DNA from: Neiella holothuriorum
GTDB lineage: Bacteria > Pseudomonadota > Gammaproteobacteria > Enterobacterales > Neiellaceae
Direction: 5' to 3'
Length of the DNA stretch: 64,000 nt
Assembly (NCBI RefSeq): GCF_019457915.1
Contig: NZ_JAHZSS010000003.1
Span: forward strand, 124,001-188,000
In this document: positions 54,399 to 63,429 of the stretch, one piece after another
Position numbering within the stretch: position 1 is the stretch's first letter
How the letters are laid out: every line of letters begins with the position of its first letter
The notes under the pieces: model-generated
Database searches by the model: none
Told to the model about the DNA's origin: nothing
What the model saw: only the letters and a program-made list of their open reading frames with translations
Translations under genes and position numbers: made by a program

Positions 54399-55565
54399 AT
54401 GAGCTTACTCAGTCGCATTGAGCAACAACTGGCAACCCAACGCGGTGCTGGCCGCTGGCGCAGCGTTACGCCGCGCCAGCAAGGGCAGGGGCGCTATCTT
54501 GTGGCAGGAAATCAGCGTTGGCTTAATTTTGCTTCGAACGATTACCTCGGTTTAGCCAATCACCCCAAGGTTCGCCAAGCCGTGGCCGATGCTGCGCAGC
54601 AGTATGGGGTAGGGAGCGGCGGTTCGGCTTTAATCACCGGTTATCACACACTCCACCAAGCATTGGTTGATCGTTTGATTGAATTGACGGGTAAGCCGCG
54701 GGTGCTGTTGTTTGGCTCGGGGTTTTCAGCCAATCAAGGCGTATTAACGAGCCTGTTGCAGCAAGGTGATTTGATTGTCCAAGACAAACTTAATCATGCC
54801 TCATTGATTGACGCGGGGCTTCACAGCGCTGCAACTAGTGCGCGTTTCCGTCATAACGATGTCAACAGCGCAAAGCGCCAACTATCGCGCCAAGCGAGCG
54901 GCAAATTGCTGGTAACAGAGTCGGTGTTCTCGATGGATGGCGATAAAGCGCCGCTCAACCAACTAGCCTTAGCGAGCCAGCAACATGATGCGTTATTCAT
55001 GGTTGATGACGCCCACGGCATTGGCGTGATTGGTGAGGAAGGCTTGGGCGCGACCAGTGTTGAGCCTTCGATTGATATATACATGGCGACGTTTGGCAAG
55101 GCGTTGGGCGTGGGCGGCGCAATGATTGCCTGCGATCAACACATTGCTGATTATTTAACGCAATTTTGTCGCCATTACATTTACACTACGTCGCTGCCGC
55201 CAGCGCTGGCTGCCGGCGTTAGTGCCGCGATTGATTGTATGGCAGCCGAGCCTGAACATCGCGAGCGACTGCTTGCACGCATTGAGCAATTCCGTCAGTT
55301 AGCTAAAGCCGCGCAGTTACCACTATTGGCTTCTCAAACGGCCATTCAACCTGTGTTGGTGGCTGGAGCTGAACGGGTGACGTCCGTTGCCGCACAACTT
55401 CAGCAAGCCGGTATCGCTTGCGGTGCGATACGTGCTCCCACGGTTAAAGCGGGCGATGAAAGGCTGCGCATTACTATTAGTGCAAGTCATACAGAACAAG
55501 ATATTGAAACATGCGTTGCCGCCGTTGCACGCGCGCTAGAGACAACGCAGGAGCAAAACCAATGA
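54399..55565 (+). CDS. bioF: 8-amino-7-oxononanoate synthase BioF
   Basis: A 388-residue alpha-oxoamine synthase joining pimeloyl-ACP (or -CoA) and alanine to KAPA. LNFASNDYLGLANHPKV, GSGGSALITGYH, VDDAHGIGVIGEEG and the PLP Lys in TFGKALGVGG are all present. ATG 54399 is chosen since MSLLSRIEQQL matches the family N terminus; no good ribosome-binding site is visible, so translation may be weak or coupled. Its stop overlaps the bioC ATG (ATGA). Confidence 0.93.
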   Translation: MSLLSRIEQQLATQRGAGRWRSVTPRQQGQGRYLVAGNQRWLNFASNDYLGLANHPKVRQAVADAAQQYGVGSGGSALITGYHTLHQALVDRLIELTGKPRVLLFGSGFSANQGVLTSLLQQGDLIVQDKLNHASLIDAGLHSAATSARFRHNDVNSAKRQLSRQASGKLLVTESVFSMDGDKAPLNQLALASQQHDALFMVDDAHGIGVIGEEGLGATSVEPSIDIYMATFGKALGVGGAMIACDQHIADYLTQFCRHYIYTTSLPPALAAGVSAAIDCMAAEPEHRERLLARIEQFRQLAKAAQLPLLASQTAIQPVLVAGAERVTSVAAQLQQAGIACGAIRAPTVKAGDERLRITISASHTEQDIETCVAAVARALETTQEQNQ

Positions 55566-56332
55566 CAGTAGTTGAGGTGCAACCCTCAGTCGCCAAACGC
55601 TTTTCCAAAGCGTCAAAACGTTATCATGAAGCGGCCACGGTGCAGCAACAGGTTGGGCGTAATTTATTGGCCTACAACCCAGTTCGAAATGCCAAGGTTG
55701 CCGTCGATTTAGGCTGTGGGCCGGGTAGCTTTGTACCTGCCTTAATGCCGTTGACCGAACATTTATTTGCCGTTGATTTAAGTCCGGCGATGTTACGCCA
55801 ATGCCGCTTGGTTGATGATCAGGTTGTTGCTGTGCAAGGCGATGCGCAACAACTGCCGTTTGCCGACAACAGCGTTGATTTGATCTTTAGCTCGCTAGCA
55901 CTGCAATGGGTAAGTGATTTAGACAGCATGTTTGAGGAAGCTCAGCGAGTTCTTAAGCCTGGCGGTAGTTTGGTCTTTAGCTGTGTTACTGAAGGTTCAT
56001 TGTGGCAATTGAAAAAAGCCTGGTTAAAGGTCGATGATTATGATCACGTGAATCGCTTTGCCAGTGTGGCCAACATTGATAAAGCGGCAAATCATGCGCG
56101 CCTGCAAAAAGCCATTGGTGTGGTTCGCCCACATACCTTTTGGTACCCAGATATTCGAGCGCTATTTGGCTCTATTCGAGACGTTGGCGCTAACACGGTG
56201 ATCGGCAGTAAACGTCAAGGGTTAATCGGTCGTCAGCTGTGGCAAAAATTTCAGCAGGCCTACGATCGTTTTCGGACTGAGGAAGGGCTACCGCTCACCT
56301 ATCAAATCTATTACGGAGTCGTCACAAAATGA
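55562..56332 (+). CDS. bioC: Malonyl-ACP O-methyltransferase BioC
   Basis: A 256-residue SAM methyltransferase that caps malonyl-ACP to start pimelate synthesis. VAVDLGCGPGSFVP is the SAM motif, SLALQWVSDLD and RVLKPGGSLVFS follow. KRFSKASKRYHEAATVQQ is typical of the BioC N terminus. Start is the ATG overlapping the bioF stop; its own stop overlaps bioD. No bioH-like esterase is in the operon, so BioH, if present, lies elsewhere. Confidence 0.92.
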   Translation: MTVVEVQPSVAKRFSKASKRYHEAATVQQQVGRNLLAYNPVRNAKVAVDLGCGPGSFVPALMPLTEHLFAVDLSPAMLRQCRLVDDQVVAVQGDAQQLPFADNSVDLIFSSLALQWVSDLDSMFEEAQRVLKPGGSLVFSCVTEGSLWQLKKAWLKVDDYDHVNRFASVANIDKAANHARLQKAIGVVRPHTFWYPDIRALFGSIRDVGANTVIGSKRQGLIGRQLWQKFQQAYDRFRTEEGLPLTYQIYYGVVTK

Positions 56333-57027
56333 CGGTTGTGTTTGTAACCGCCACCGATACCGATGCTGGCAAGACGGCCATATCGCAAGCATGGCTTTAT
56401 GGTGCTCGCGCCATGGGTAAACAAGTGCTGGGCTACAAGCCTATTGCTGCAGGTGCTGATTGGCACAATGGCCAATTAATTAATGAAGATGCGCAACGTT
56501 TAGCGGAGCAAAGCAGCGCCGATTTAACGGCTGGCGACATTAACCCTGTTTGTTTTGAACCGCCCATTGCGCCACATATTGCTGCCGCAGCAGACAACAA
56601 AGAAATTGAATTAGCTAAAATTGACCAGCACTTCCAACAATTGCGTCAGATTCACCCCGCCGATTTTTGTTTGGTTGAAGGCGCCGGAGGTTGGCGGTTG
56701 CCGCTGAACTTACAGGGCGATACGTTGGCAAAATGGCCAGCCCACAACAAATGGCCCGTGGTTATGGTAGTCGGGCTTAAGCTGGGTTGCTTAAACCACG
56801 CGCTGTTAACGGCTGAAGCCATTTATGGTGATGGTTGTGAGCTAGCCGGTTGGATTGGCAACGGCGTGGATCCGACGATGGCGAATCAGCAGGCTAATAT
56901 TGATTCGCTTAACGCATTACTGCATGCGCCATGTTTAGGCATTGTTCCGCATTTAAAAGACCCTAACCCTACCGCGATTTGGTCACACCTAAACAACGGG
57001 TTAACGGCTTTGAGTCAGCGCCTTTAA
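56329..57027 (+). CDS. bioD: Dethiobiotin synthetase BioD
   Basis: A 232-residue ATP-dependent carboxylase that closes the ureido ring of dethiobiotin. P-loop TATDTDAGKT lies at the N terminus, then KPIAAGADW, and VEGAGGWRLPL the second nucleotide motif. ATG overlaps the bioC stop. Last gene of the bio operon. Confidence 0.92.
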   Translation: MTVVFVTATDTDAGKTAISQAWLYGARAMGKQVLGYKPIAAGADWHNGQLINEDAQRLAEQSSADLTAGDINPVCFEPPIAPHIAAAADNKEIELAKIDQHFQQLRQIHPADFCLVEGAGGWRLPLNLQGDTLAKWPAHNKWPVVMVVGLKLGCLNHALLTAEAIYGDGCELAGWIGNGVDPTMANQQANIDSLNALLHAPCLGIVPHLKDPNPTAIWSHLNNGLTALSQRL

Positions 57028-57120
57028 CAACCCTAATTGATCAGTTAGGCGTTTAAGCTGTATTGATGATTCGCAAATGTTGACTCGCGAATTGAACGGT
57101 AATGCGCTTTAATTTTATTT

Positions 57121-57531
57121 ATGTTCGCAAAACATAATGTCGGCACCAAAACCACGGTTACCCTTTTTTGCCTTGGCGGCTTGGCCGGTGGGTTGGTGTT
57201 TGTGAGCTATTTTTTGGCTGAGTTTCCGTCTTTAAGCTCAGTCATCTTTTTAGGGCAAACTGCTATCAGTACTGCCCTGGCTTGGTTTGTGTTTAAAAAA
57301 AGTTATCGCGCCTTGTGGATAGGCGCATTTTGGTGCTGTGCACAAATTATTGAAGTGAGTGGTGACGGCTGGCGATTTGCGTTTGGTGCGCCGGTTAAGT
57401 TCCTTTTAAGTTGGCACTGGGCCGGCGTTGATGTGGCGATTAATCTATTTGCCGTCATTACCTTGTTTTGCATTGGCTACGGGCTACGAACGCTTCACCG
57501 ACTTGTGCCTGCGTCCAAAGCTAGCCACTGA
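57121..57531 (+). CDS. Hypothetical four-helix membrane protein
   Basis: A 136-residue protein with four hydrophobic segments (about 10–30, 38–58, 63–78, 98–122). I do not recognise the family. It has one GDGWRFAFGAP loop and no signal features. Same strand as bioD, 93 bases downstream, but a relation to biotin is not evident. Confidence 0.55.
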   Translation: MFAKHNVGTKTTVTLFCLGGLAGGLVFVSYFLAEFPSLSSVIFLGQTAISTALAWFVFKKSYRALWIGAFWCCAQIIEVSGDGWRFAFGAPVKFLLSWHWAGVDVAINLFAVITLFCIGYGLRTLHRLVPASKASH

Positions 57532-57591
57532 AGTGTGAACACAGTGGCCGTGAGTGCTTTGTTTGCCGGCGTTCGCTGCCGTTACATCAAT

Positions 57592-58311
57592 TTAGGCTGA
57601 TGGAGCGAGTTTAAACGCTTGATTGCTGTTAATTTCGGTTTTGATGCCACCTACCGTGATCCAATAACTAGTTGGTTCGCCAAGGATTTGGGCGGTATCA
57701 CCAGTAATCTTCAAAGCATTGCCTTCTGGCATGGCTAAGATGCGCTCGGTAGGACTTAACGCAAGGTATTCGGTTAATCGCTGCAGGCGCGTTTCGCCAT
57801 TATGATCATCCGGCTTCCATTCGGTGTAATGGGGATTAAGTTGAAACGGCGTAAAGCCAAGGGACTTCAAGCTTGGTGGCTCGATGATGGGCATGTCATT
57901 GGTCGTGCAAATGGTTGGCCCCGCAATATTGGAGCCGGCACTCCAGCCAACGTAAGGCATGCCTTCATTAACGCGGATCTTTAGCGGCTCTATAAGCTGT
58001 AATGCATATAAACGCTCGAGTAAGCGAAAGGTGTTACCGCCGCCAACGAACACGGCATCGGCATCAAAAATGGCCTGATCCGGTTTGTCGTAATCGTCGA
58101 TGTTGTGGATCTCGATGCCCAATGGTGCTAAGGCTTTTTGCACCATGTGACTGTAGTCCTTATGGGTAATAGTAACGCCAGCATAAGGAATAAACACAAT
58201 GCGCTGGATGCTGCTGTCGAGCAGCGGCTCAATGAGCGGCAGGGCATGGCTAAGGTAAGGCGTGTTACTCGCGCGCGAAGCACTGAGCAGTAGCAGTTGC
58301 TTGTTGTTCAT
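57592..58311 (-). CDS. pepE: Dipeptidase E (alpha-aspartyl dipeptidase)
   Basis: A 239-residue S51 peptidase that hydrolyses Asp-X dipeptides. VFVGGGNTFRLLERLY and the nucleophile Ser in VGWSAGSNIAGPTI, with INPHYTEWK-like residues (LNPHYTEWK) near the catalytic His. ATG 58311 (MNNKQLLLLSASRA) is the start; a longer frame would add 36 residues and run across the htpX promoter. Divergent from htpX. Confidence 0.9.
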   Translation of the reverse strand: MNNKQLLLLSASRASNTPYLSHALPLIEPLLDSSIQRIVFIPYAGVTITHKDYSHMVQKALAPLGIEIHNIDDYDKPDQAIFDADAVFVGGGNTFRLLERLYALQLIEPLKIRVNEGMPYVGWSAGSNIAGPTICTTNDMPIIEPPSLKSLGFTPFQLNPHYTEWKPDDHNGETRLQRLTEYLALSPTERILAMPEGNALKITGDTAQILGEPTSYWITVGGIKTEINSNQAFKLAPSA

Positions 58312-58393
58312 AATAAATTCAGAAAACTTTGGCAGAATGCCAAGCGTACCATAAGGAGCGCTGCCTGCTCGATTCAAAACACGTGAAATCGCT

Positions 58394-58421
58394 CTTGAAA
58401 CTTGCTGCAAGCTCCCCAATT
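58394..58421 (+). promoter_or_regulatory. Sigma-32-like heat-shock promoter of htpX
   Basis: CTTGAAA (58394–58400), 13 bases, CCCCAATT (58414–58421): this closely matches the RpoH consensus (CTTGAAA … CCCCAT). The htpX ATG is 42 bases downstream. Confidence 0.8.
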
Positions 58422-58462
58422 AATAACTCAGATAACAATAATTGTGACTGGATGAGGAAACC

Positions 58463-59341
58463 ATGAAGCGTATTGCTTTATTTGTTCTAACTAACATCGC
58501 CGTAATGGTGGTGTTTAGCATCGTACTAAATGTGCTGTTTGCAGTGTTCGGCATTCAAGATACTCGTGGCATCGCCGGCTTGGCAATGATGGCCGGTGTG
58601 TTTGGTTTTGGTGGCGCTTTTGTAAGCTTGTACATGAGCAAATGGCTGGCAAAACGGTCGACCGGAGCGCATGTCATCGAGCAACCGCGTAATGATGCAG
58701 AGCGCTGGTTATTAGAAACGGTGACGCGTCAGGCGAAAACCGCGGGCATCGCAACGCCAGAAGTTGCTATTTATGATTCGCCAGACATGAATGCCTTTGC
58801 GACCGGGCGTAGTAAAAATAACTCATTGGTGGCGGTCTCAACGGGGTTGCTTACGTCAATGGATAAAGACGAAGTCGAAGCCGTGCTCGGCCACGAGGTT
58901 AGCCACGTTGCCAATGGTGACATGGTGACCATGACGCTCATTCAAGGCGTGGTGAATACTTTTGTTATCTTCCTCGCTCGTTTGATTGCGCAAGCGATTA
59001 GCTCTGCGGTAGCGCGTAATAATGACGACGGTCAAGGCCTAGGCTGGCTTGCCTACACGGGTGTTGTGATTGTTCTCGAAATCGTCTTTGGCTTGCTGGC
59101 TAGCATCATTGTGATGTGGTTCTCACGCCGTCGCGAATACATTGCCGATGCCGGGGGCGCTTACCTGACCAGCAATCAAACAATGATTAATGCACTAAGA
59201 CGTTTGAGCAATAGTCATGAACCGCAAATGGAAGGTCAGTTAGCTGCGTTTTGTATCAATGGCAAATCAAGCATGGCCGAGCTGTTTATGAGTCACCCGC
59301 CGATTGAAAAGCGTATTGCTGCGTTGCAATCGGCTAAATAG
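58463..59341 (+). CDS. htpX: Membrane metalloprotease HtpX
   Basis: A 292-residue M48 protease for quality control of inner-membrane proteins. Two N-terminal helices (5–25, 33–55) and two internal ones (about 155–175, 190–215) flank the zinc motif [11 protein letters not shown], with the third ligand Glu in [12 protein letters not shown]. Complete. A sigma-32-like promoter stands upstream, which fits the heat-shock control of htpX in E. coli. Confidence 0.93.
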   Translation: MKRIALFVLTNIAVMVVFSIVLNVLFAVFGIQDTRGIAGLAMMAGVFGFGGAFVSLYMSKWLAKRSTGAHVIEQPRNDAERWLLETVTRQAKTAGIATPEVAIYDSPDMNAFATGRSKNNSLVAVSTGLLTSMDKDEVEAVLGHEVSHVANGDMVTMTLIQGVVNTFVIFLARLIAQAISSAVARNNDDGQGLGWLAYTGVVIVLEIVFGLLASIIVMWFSRRREYIADAGGAYLTSNQTMINALRRLSNSHEPQMEGQLAAFCINGKSSMAELFMSHPPIEKRIAALQSAK

Positions 59342-59372
59342 CCGCCGTTAGGGTTTCATTTTGTATTGCTAT

Positions 59373-59399
59373 AAACTCCCACTCAGTGGGAGTTTTTTG
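59373..59399 (+). terminator. Intrinsic terminator after htpX
   Basis: AAACTCCCACT, CA, GTGGGAGTTTTTT, 32 bases after the htpX stop. Confidence 0.9.
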
Positions 59400-59414
59400 T
59401 AAGGACGTTAACCA

Positions 59415-59909
59415 ATGGACAAAACGGACCAGATTAAATCAGTGCTGATGGTTTGCATGGGCAACATTTGTCGCTCACCAACAGCCGAAGCTGTATTTCG
59501 ACAACATGCCAAGCAAAAAGGCTTACGGCTTCATATTGATAGTGCCGGGACGATTGGCTACCACGTGGGCAACAAACCAGATCCGCGCAGCATGAAAGCG
59601 GCAGAGGCGCGAGGGTACAACTTTGCTGATATTCGGTCACGCCGTGTGGTGATTGAAGATTTCCATCAATTTGATTTAATTTTACCAATGGATCAGGCCA
59701 ACTATGATGACTTGATTGCTATGTGTCCATCGCCTGAATTGGCGCACAAAGTTATCTTGATGCTCGACTTTTCGCAGCAAGAAAAAATCCGCGAAGTGCC
59801 GGATCCTTATTACGGTGGCCAACGCGGTTTTGAATTGGTGCTCGATCTGATTGAAGATGCCAGCCAATGCTTGGTTGAGCATATTTACCAGCGCCAAACC
59901 AAAGGCTAG
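59415..59909 (+). CDS. Low-molecular-weight protein-tyrosine phosphatase
   Basis: A 164-residue phosphatase. The P-loop VCMGNICRSPTAEA (C-x5-R-S) is near residue 15 and the general-acid Asp in VPDPYYGG near 128. It dephosphorylates phosphotyrosine; in bacteria a common partner is a Wzc-type kinase, but none is here. Preceded by the htpX terminator and followed by the first cobalamin riboswitch. Confidence 0.88.
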   Translation: MDKTDQIKSVLMVCMGNICRSPTAEAVFRQHAKQKGLRLHIDSAGTIGYHVGNKPDPRSMKAAEARGYNFADIRSRRVVIEDFHQFDLILPMDQANYDDLIAMCPSPELAHKVILMLDFSQQEKIREVPDPYYGGQRGFELVLDLIEDASQCLVEHIYQRQTKG

Positions 59910-59940
59910 ACAAAGGCGTGTGGGCGGGGTATAAATCTCG

Positions 59941-60093
59941 CCAATATGGTACTCGCAAGAGTTTAAAAGGGAATACGGTGCAAGGCCGTAGCTGTTCCCG
60001 CAACTGTGACATGGGCTGACAATCGATACCACTGGCAAACGATGCCGGGAAGGGGATTGTTGGGTTACCCCATTTAGCCAGGAGACCTGCCAT
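59941..60093 (+). ncRNA. Cobalamin riboswitch upstream of btuF
   Basis: Hallmarks in order: AAAAGGGAAT and GGTGCAA, GTTCCCGCAACTGTGA, CCACTGGC, CGGGAAGGGG, and the B12 box AGCCAGGAGACCTGCC (60076–60091). It precedes btuF by about 150 bases, and a 20-codon frame starts right at its 3' end. It should lower btuF expression when adenosylcobalamin is plentiful. Confidence 0.92.
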
Positions 60094-60154
60094 GGACAAT
60101 TCTATTCGGTTTCACCAAGCGGGTAACTTGGCGTTTTACGGCATCTTTCGGTGA
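60092..60154 (+). CDS. 20-codon leader-like frame after the riboswitch
   Basis: ATG to TGA encoding MDNSIRFHQAGNLAFYGIFR, starting one base beyond the B12 box, whose GGAG (60081–60084) could act as ribosome-binding site. It may be a leader peptide or a remnant of a lost gene. Weak evidence; no known family. Confidence 0.3.
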   Translation: MDNSIRFHQAGNLAFYGIFR

Positions 60155-60240
60155 TATAAGCTGCGGCTTTTACATGCTCACCATCTTTGCGCGTCTTGCA
60201 GTGAACCAATAGTCTTCAAATACCACAAGGGACTTGTTCA

Positions 60241-61155
60241 TTGTCATTAGTTTTCGATTGGTTTGCATTAAGGCGTATTAAATACACCTTGCTATTGGTT
60301 TGCGTGCTCGTTACCGCCAATACCCAAGCCACACCTACTATGGATGTTGCGCCTGCAGCCGTTGCCTCCGCTACGCCTCCTTCGCGTGTCATTGCCCTTG
60401 CGCCCAACTTGGTTGAAATGATTTATGCCCTTGGTGCTGACCATTTAATGGTGGGCGCCATTGAACACTCGAATTATCCAAGCGAAGCCAAGCAGTTGCC
60501 TGTGATCGGGAACTACGCCCAGCTGAATATTGAACGAATCGTTGCGTTGCAACCGGATCTATTGATTGCTTGGCGTGGTGGTAGCCCGCCGGCCGATGTA
60601 GAGCGTTTGCAACAGCTTGGGCTCCGTGTGGTTTGGATTAATATACAAACGTTCAACGACGTCGCTGATGCCTTAACCTTGTTGGGCGAAGTACTGGGCC
60701 ATCAACGAGACGCTCAGCCATTGGTGAGCCGATACCTAGCCCAATTGGATTCCATTCGCCGCCAATATCAGCATGCAGCGCCCATTACCGTATTTTACGA
60801 ACTCTGGCCACAACCACTGACGACCGTTGGGCTAGGCAGCTGGCCGCAGCAAGCGTTAGCGCTGTGTGGTGCTGACAACCCTTTTGCAAAAGCGATGGGT
60901 GACTATCCTCAGGTCAGCCTTGAACATGTGATAGCAACGCAACCACAAGTCATTATTCAACCGCTCGATTCCGCGCGGGGTATCGCGCTAACCGATTGGC
61001 AACGTTGGCCAACGGTGCCTGCGGTTAGCCACCAAGCGATTGTAACGCCCGATTCTGACAAGCTTCACCGAATGACGCCGCGAGCGCTCGATGAAGCTGC
61101 AAAACTTTGTCGTCAACTTGATGAATACCGAAAGGTTTATCGGACGACGGATTAA
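60241..61155 (+). CDS. btuF: Cobalamin-binding periplasmic protein BtuF
   Basis: A 304-residue periplasmic protein that delivers vitamin B12 to the BtuCD ABC importer. A signal sequence (about 15–30, YTLLLVCVLVTANTQA) is followed by RVIALAPNLVEMIYALGADHLMVGAIEHSNYP, typical of BtuF, and YELWPQPLTTVGLGSWPQQAL. Start is a TTG at 60241 behind GGGAC. No btuC or btuD gene is in the window. It is flanked by cobalamin riboswitches before and after. Confidence 0.88.
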   Translation: MSLVFDWFALRRIKYTLLLVCVLVTANTQATPTMDVAPAAVASATPPSRVIALAPNLVEMIYALGADHLMVGAIEHSNYPSEAKQLPVIGNYAQLNIERIVALQPDLLIAWRGGSPPADVERLQQLGLRVVWINIQTFNDVADALTLLGEVLGHQRDAQPLVSRYLAQLDSIRRQYQHAAPITVFYELWPQPLTTVGLGSWPQQALALCGADNPFAKAMGDYPQVSLEHVIATQPQVIIQPLDSARGIALTDWQRWPTVPAVSHQAIVTPDSDKLHRMTPRALDEAAKLCRQLDEYRKVYRTTD

Positions 61156-61186
61156 CCATCGCTGTGAAGCGATATTGACTAGTTTT

Positions 61187-61330
61187 AGGTGCCTTTTAAG
61201 GTGAAACGGGAAATTGGTGTAAAACCAATGCTGCCCCCGCAACGGTAACTGTCAACGCGTTGATATAAGCCACTGGCGATTTGCTGGGAAGGCGCAACGT
61301 TGTCATCAGGAGCCCGGAGACCGGCCTGAA
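61187..61330 (+). ncRNA. Cobalamin riboswitch upstream of btuB
   Basis: AACGGGAA, GGTGTAAAACC, GCTGCCCCCGCAACGGTAA, GCCACTGGC, CTGGGAAGG and B12 box AGCCCGGAGACCGGCC (61311–61326), 45 bases before the btuB ATG. A complete canonical core; it likely controls btuB translation or transcription. Confidence 0.94.
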
Positions 61331-61374
61331 ACATTAATCACAAGGTGAGGTACGGCGGGTGCCTCAGGATAATA

Positions 61375-63219
61375 ATGAAAAACTTTGCGATAAAACCGTG
61401 CGCAGCTGCGATAGCTGCTGCCATGTTAACCACACCCTTTGCTGCTGTTGCTGATGATGCCGGTTTGCCAGAACACATGGTGGTGACTGGCAGCCGAATG
61501 CCAACAGACGTGAATCAATTAATTGCCCAAGTTGAGGTGATAGAGCGCGCTGACATCGTTGCGATGCAAGCGAAATCCATTGCTGATGTGCTAGCACCTA
61601 TTGCCGGTGTTGAAATTGCTCAACTCGGTGGTGATGGTCAAGTTACTAGCATCTATACCCGCGGTACCAATACCAACCATACCTTGATCTTGGTGGATGG
61701 CATTCGCGTGGGTTCAGCAACGCTTGGTTATAAAGGACTGTCATCGATTCCAGTGAACCAAATTGAGCGTATTGAGTTACTCAAAGGGCCTCGTGCTGCG
61801 CTGTGGGGATCGGATGCGCTCGGTGGCGTGATTCATATCTTCACCAGGCAATTGGATGCAGGCGAATATGATGCCACGGTTGAGTTTGGCTCTGATAACT
61901 ACCACGCTGCCACGGCAGCCGTTGGCGTTGGTTATCAAGGTGGCAGCTCCACTCTTGCGGTCAGCTACCAAGAAAGCGACGGCTTTGATGTGCGCGATGA
62001 CGGCGAGACCGATGATGATGGTTATGACCGTTGGTCGATTGCTTTGCGTGGTGACTATCAATTGAATAATGCCGTTGCGTTAGATTGGACGGCACAATTA
62101 GACGACGGTAGTGCCGATAGCGATAGCTTCAGCGAAAACAATTATCAAGATTACCGTAACCACTTATTGCGACTGCGTACCAAATACACTGCGGGTAAAT
62201 TTGACTCCGAGCTGACGATTTCTCAAAGCCGCGATTTTAGTGAAGACTTTTATACTTATTACGACTGGCTTACTTTTGAACCTATTAGTGACAGTGCGCG
62301 TTTTGAAACACGACGAACTCAACTTAGCGGGCTGAGCCAATATCAAGCGACCGATTCGTTGACATTAACCGTTGGTGCCGATGCCTATCGAGATGAAGTT
62401 GATAGCAGCAATACCTACACGGTCGATGAGCGTGATACATGGGCAACTTATGGTTACCTCGTGTTTGATCAAAACAACTGGTTGTTTGAAGGCGCGCTGC
62501 GTTATGACGATGTTGAAGATATCGATTCAGAGGTTACTTACAACGCCAGTGCCGGTTATCGCGTTACGCCTAATTTGATGCTTGGCGCCAGTGCCGGCCA
62601 TGCCTTTAAAGCACCAACCATCAACGATCTGTATTATCCCGATACTTTTGGCTCTGCTGGTAACCCAGATTTGGTATCGGAAACAAGCGACAGTTATGAA
62701 TTGCTGGCGCAAGGTGTTTGGCCGGATATTTCGGTAAACGCCAGTATCTACCGAACCGAAATTGACGATTTAATTGAGTGGCAGTGCACCGCGGATTATT
62801 CCAGCTGCAGCCCGCAAAATATTAATAGCGTCACGATCGAAGGTGGCGAATTGATTGTTGCTGGTCATTGGCTGGGGCTTCATCACCAGATCGATTTGAC
62901 GTACATCGATGCTACTGATGATGCAACGGGTCGTCAGCTAGACCGTCGCGCTCATAAAACTGCTAATTATCAAGCGCAATATAGCTGGCGCGATGTCAGC
63001 TTGGTGCTTAATGTGATGCACGTTGGTGATCGTAGAGAGCAGGGCACCGAACTGCAAGCATACGAAACTATTGATTTAGCAATGAGTTATAACCTTGCTA
63101 AACGATGGACATTGGCAGCGAAAGCCGACAACTTGCTGGATGAAGATTATCAAAATGGCCTCGGTTATTTTACGCCGGGTGCGCAGTACTTCATATCACT
63201 CGAATATAAGAATAATTAA
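61375..63219 (+). CDS. btuB: TonB-dependent vitamin B12 receptor BtuB
   Basis: A 614-residue outer-membrane barrel. Signal MKNFAIKPCAAAIAAAMLTT, TonB box-like PEHMVVTGSRM near residue 35, plug domain with TLILVDGIRVG and IERIELLKGPRAALWGSDALGGVI, then the barrel ending LEYKNN with no terminal aromatic (the last residue is Asn, which is unusual). BtuB imports cobalamins. ATG 61375 is chosen over a longer frame since it begins the signal peptide. Directly under the second riboswitch and followed by a terminator. Confidence 0.9.
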   Translation: MKNFAIKPCAAAIAAAMLTTPFAAVADDAGLPEHMVVTGSRMPTDVNQLIAQVEVIERADIVAMQAKSIADVLAPIAGVEIAQLGGDGQVTSIYTRGTNTNHTLILVDGIRVGSATLGYKGLSSIPVNQIERIELLKGPRAALWGSDALGGVIHIFTRQLDAGEYDATVEFGSDNYHAATAAVGVGYQGGSSTLAVSYQESDGFDVRDDGETDDDGYDRWSIALRGDYQLNNAVALDWTAQLDDGSADSDSFSENNYQDYRNHLLRLRTKYTAGKFDSELTISQSRDFSEDFYTYYDWLTFEPISDSARFETRRTQLSGLSQYQATDSLTLTVGADAYRDEVDSSNTYTVDERDTWATYGYLVFDQNNWLFEGALRYDDVEDIDSEVTYNASAGYRVTPNLMLGASAGHAFKAPTINDLYYPDTFGSAGNPDLVSETSDSYELLAQGVWPDISVNASIYRTEIDDLIEWQCTADYSSCSPQNINSVTIEGGELIVAGHWLGLHHQIDLTYIDATDDATGRQLDRRAHKTANYQAQYSWRDVSLVLNVMHVGDRREQGTELQAYETIDLAMSYNLAKRWTLAAKADNLLDEDYQNGLGYFTPGAQYFISLEYKNN

Positions 63220-63243
63220 ACCAACTTAACTACGTTGTTAACT

Positions 63244-63271
63244 AAAAGCCGCTTAAAACAGCGGCTTTTTT
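63244..63271 (+). terminator. Intrinsic terminator after btuB
   Basis: AAAAGCCGC, 8-base loop, GCGGC and six T, 24 bases after the stop. Confidence 0.9.
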
Positions 63272-63429
63272 CATTTCTACCGAGATCTACTTCACATTCA
63301 TGACGCGAGTATAACAACTGGTTCTGGAACCATGATCCGTATCGCTGAAACCAAGGCTTTCGCACTATACATTGCACACGTGTTTCGTTAACGGCAATTG
63401 TTTGAGCCGAGTTTCCCAAGGACATTCAA

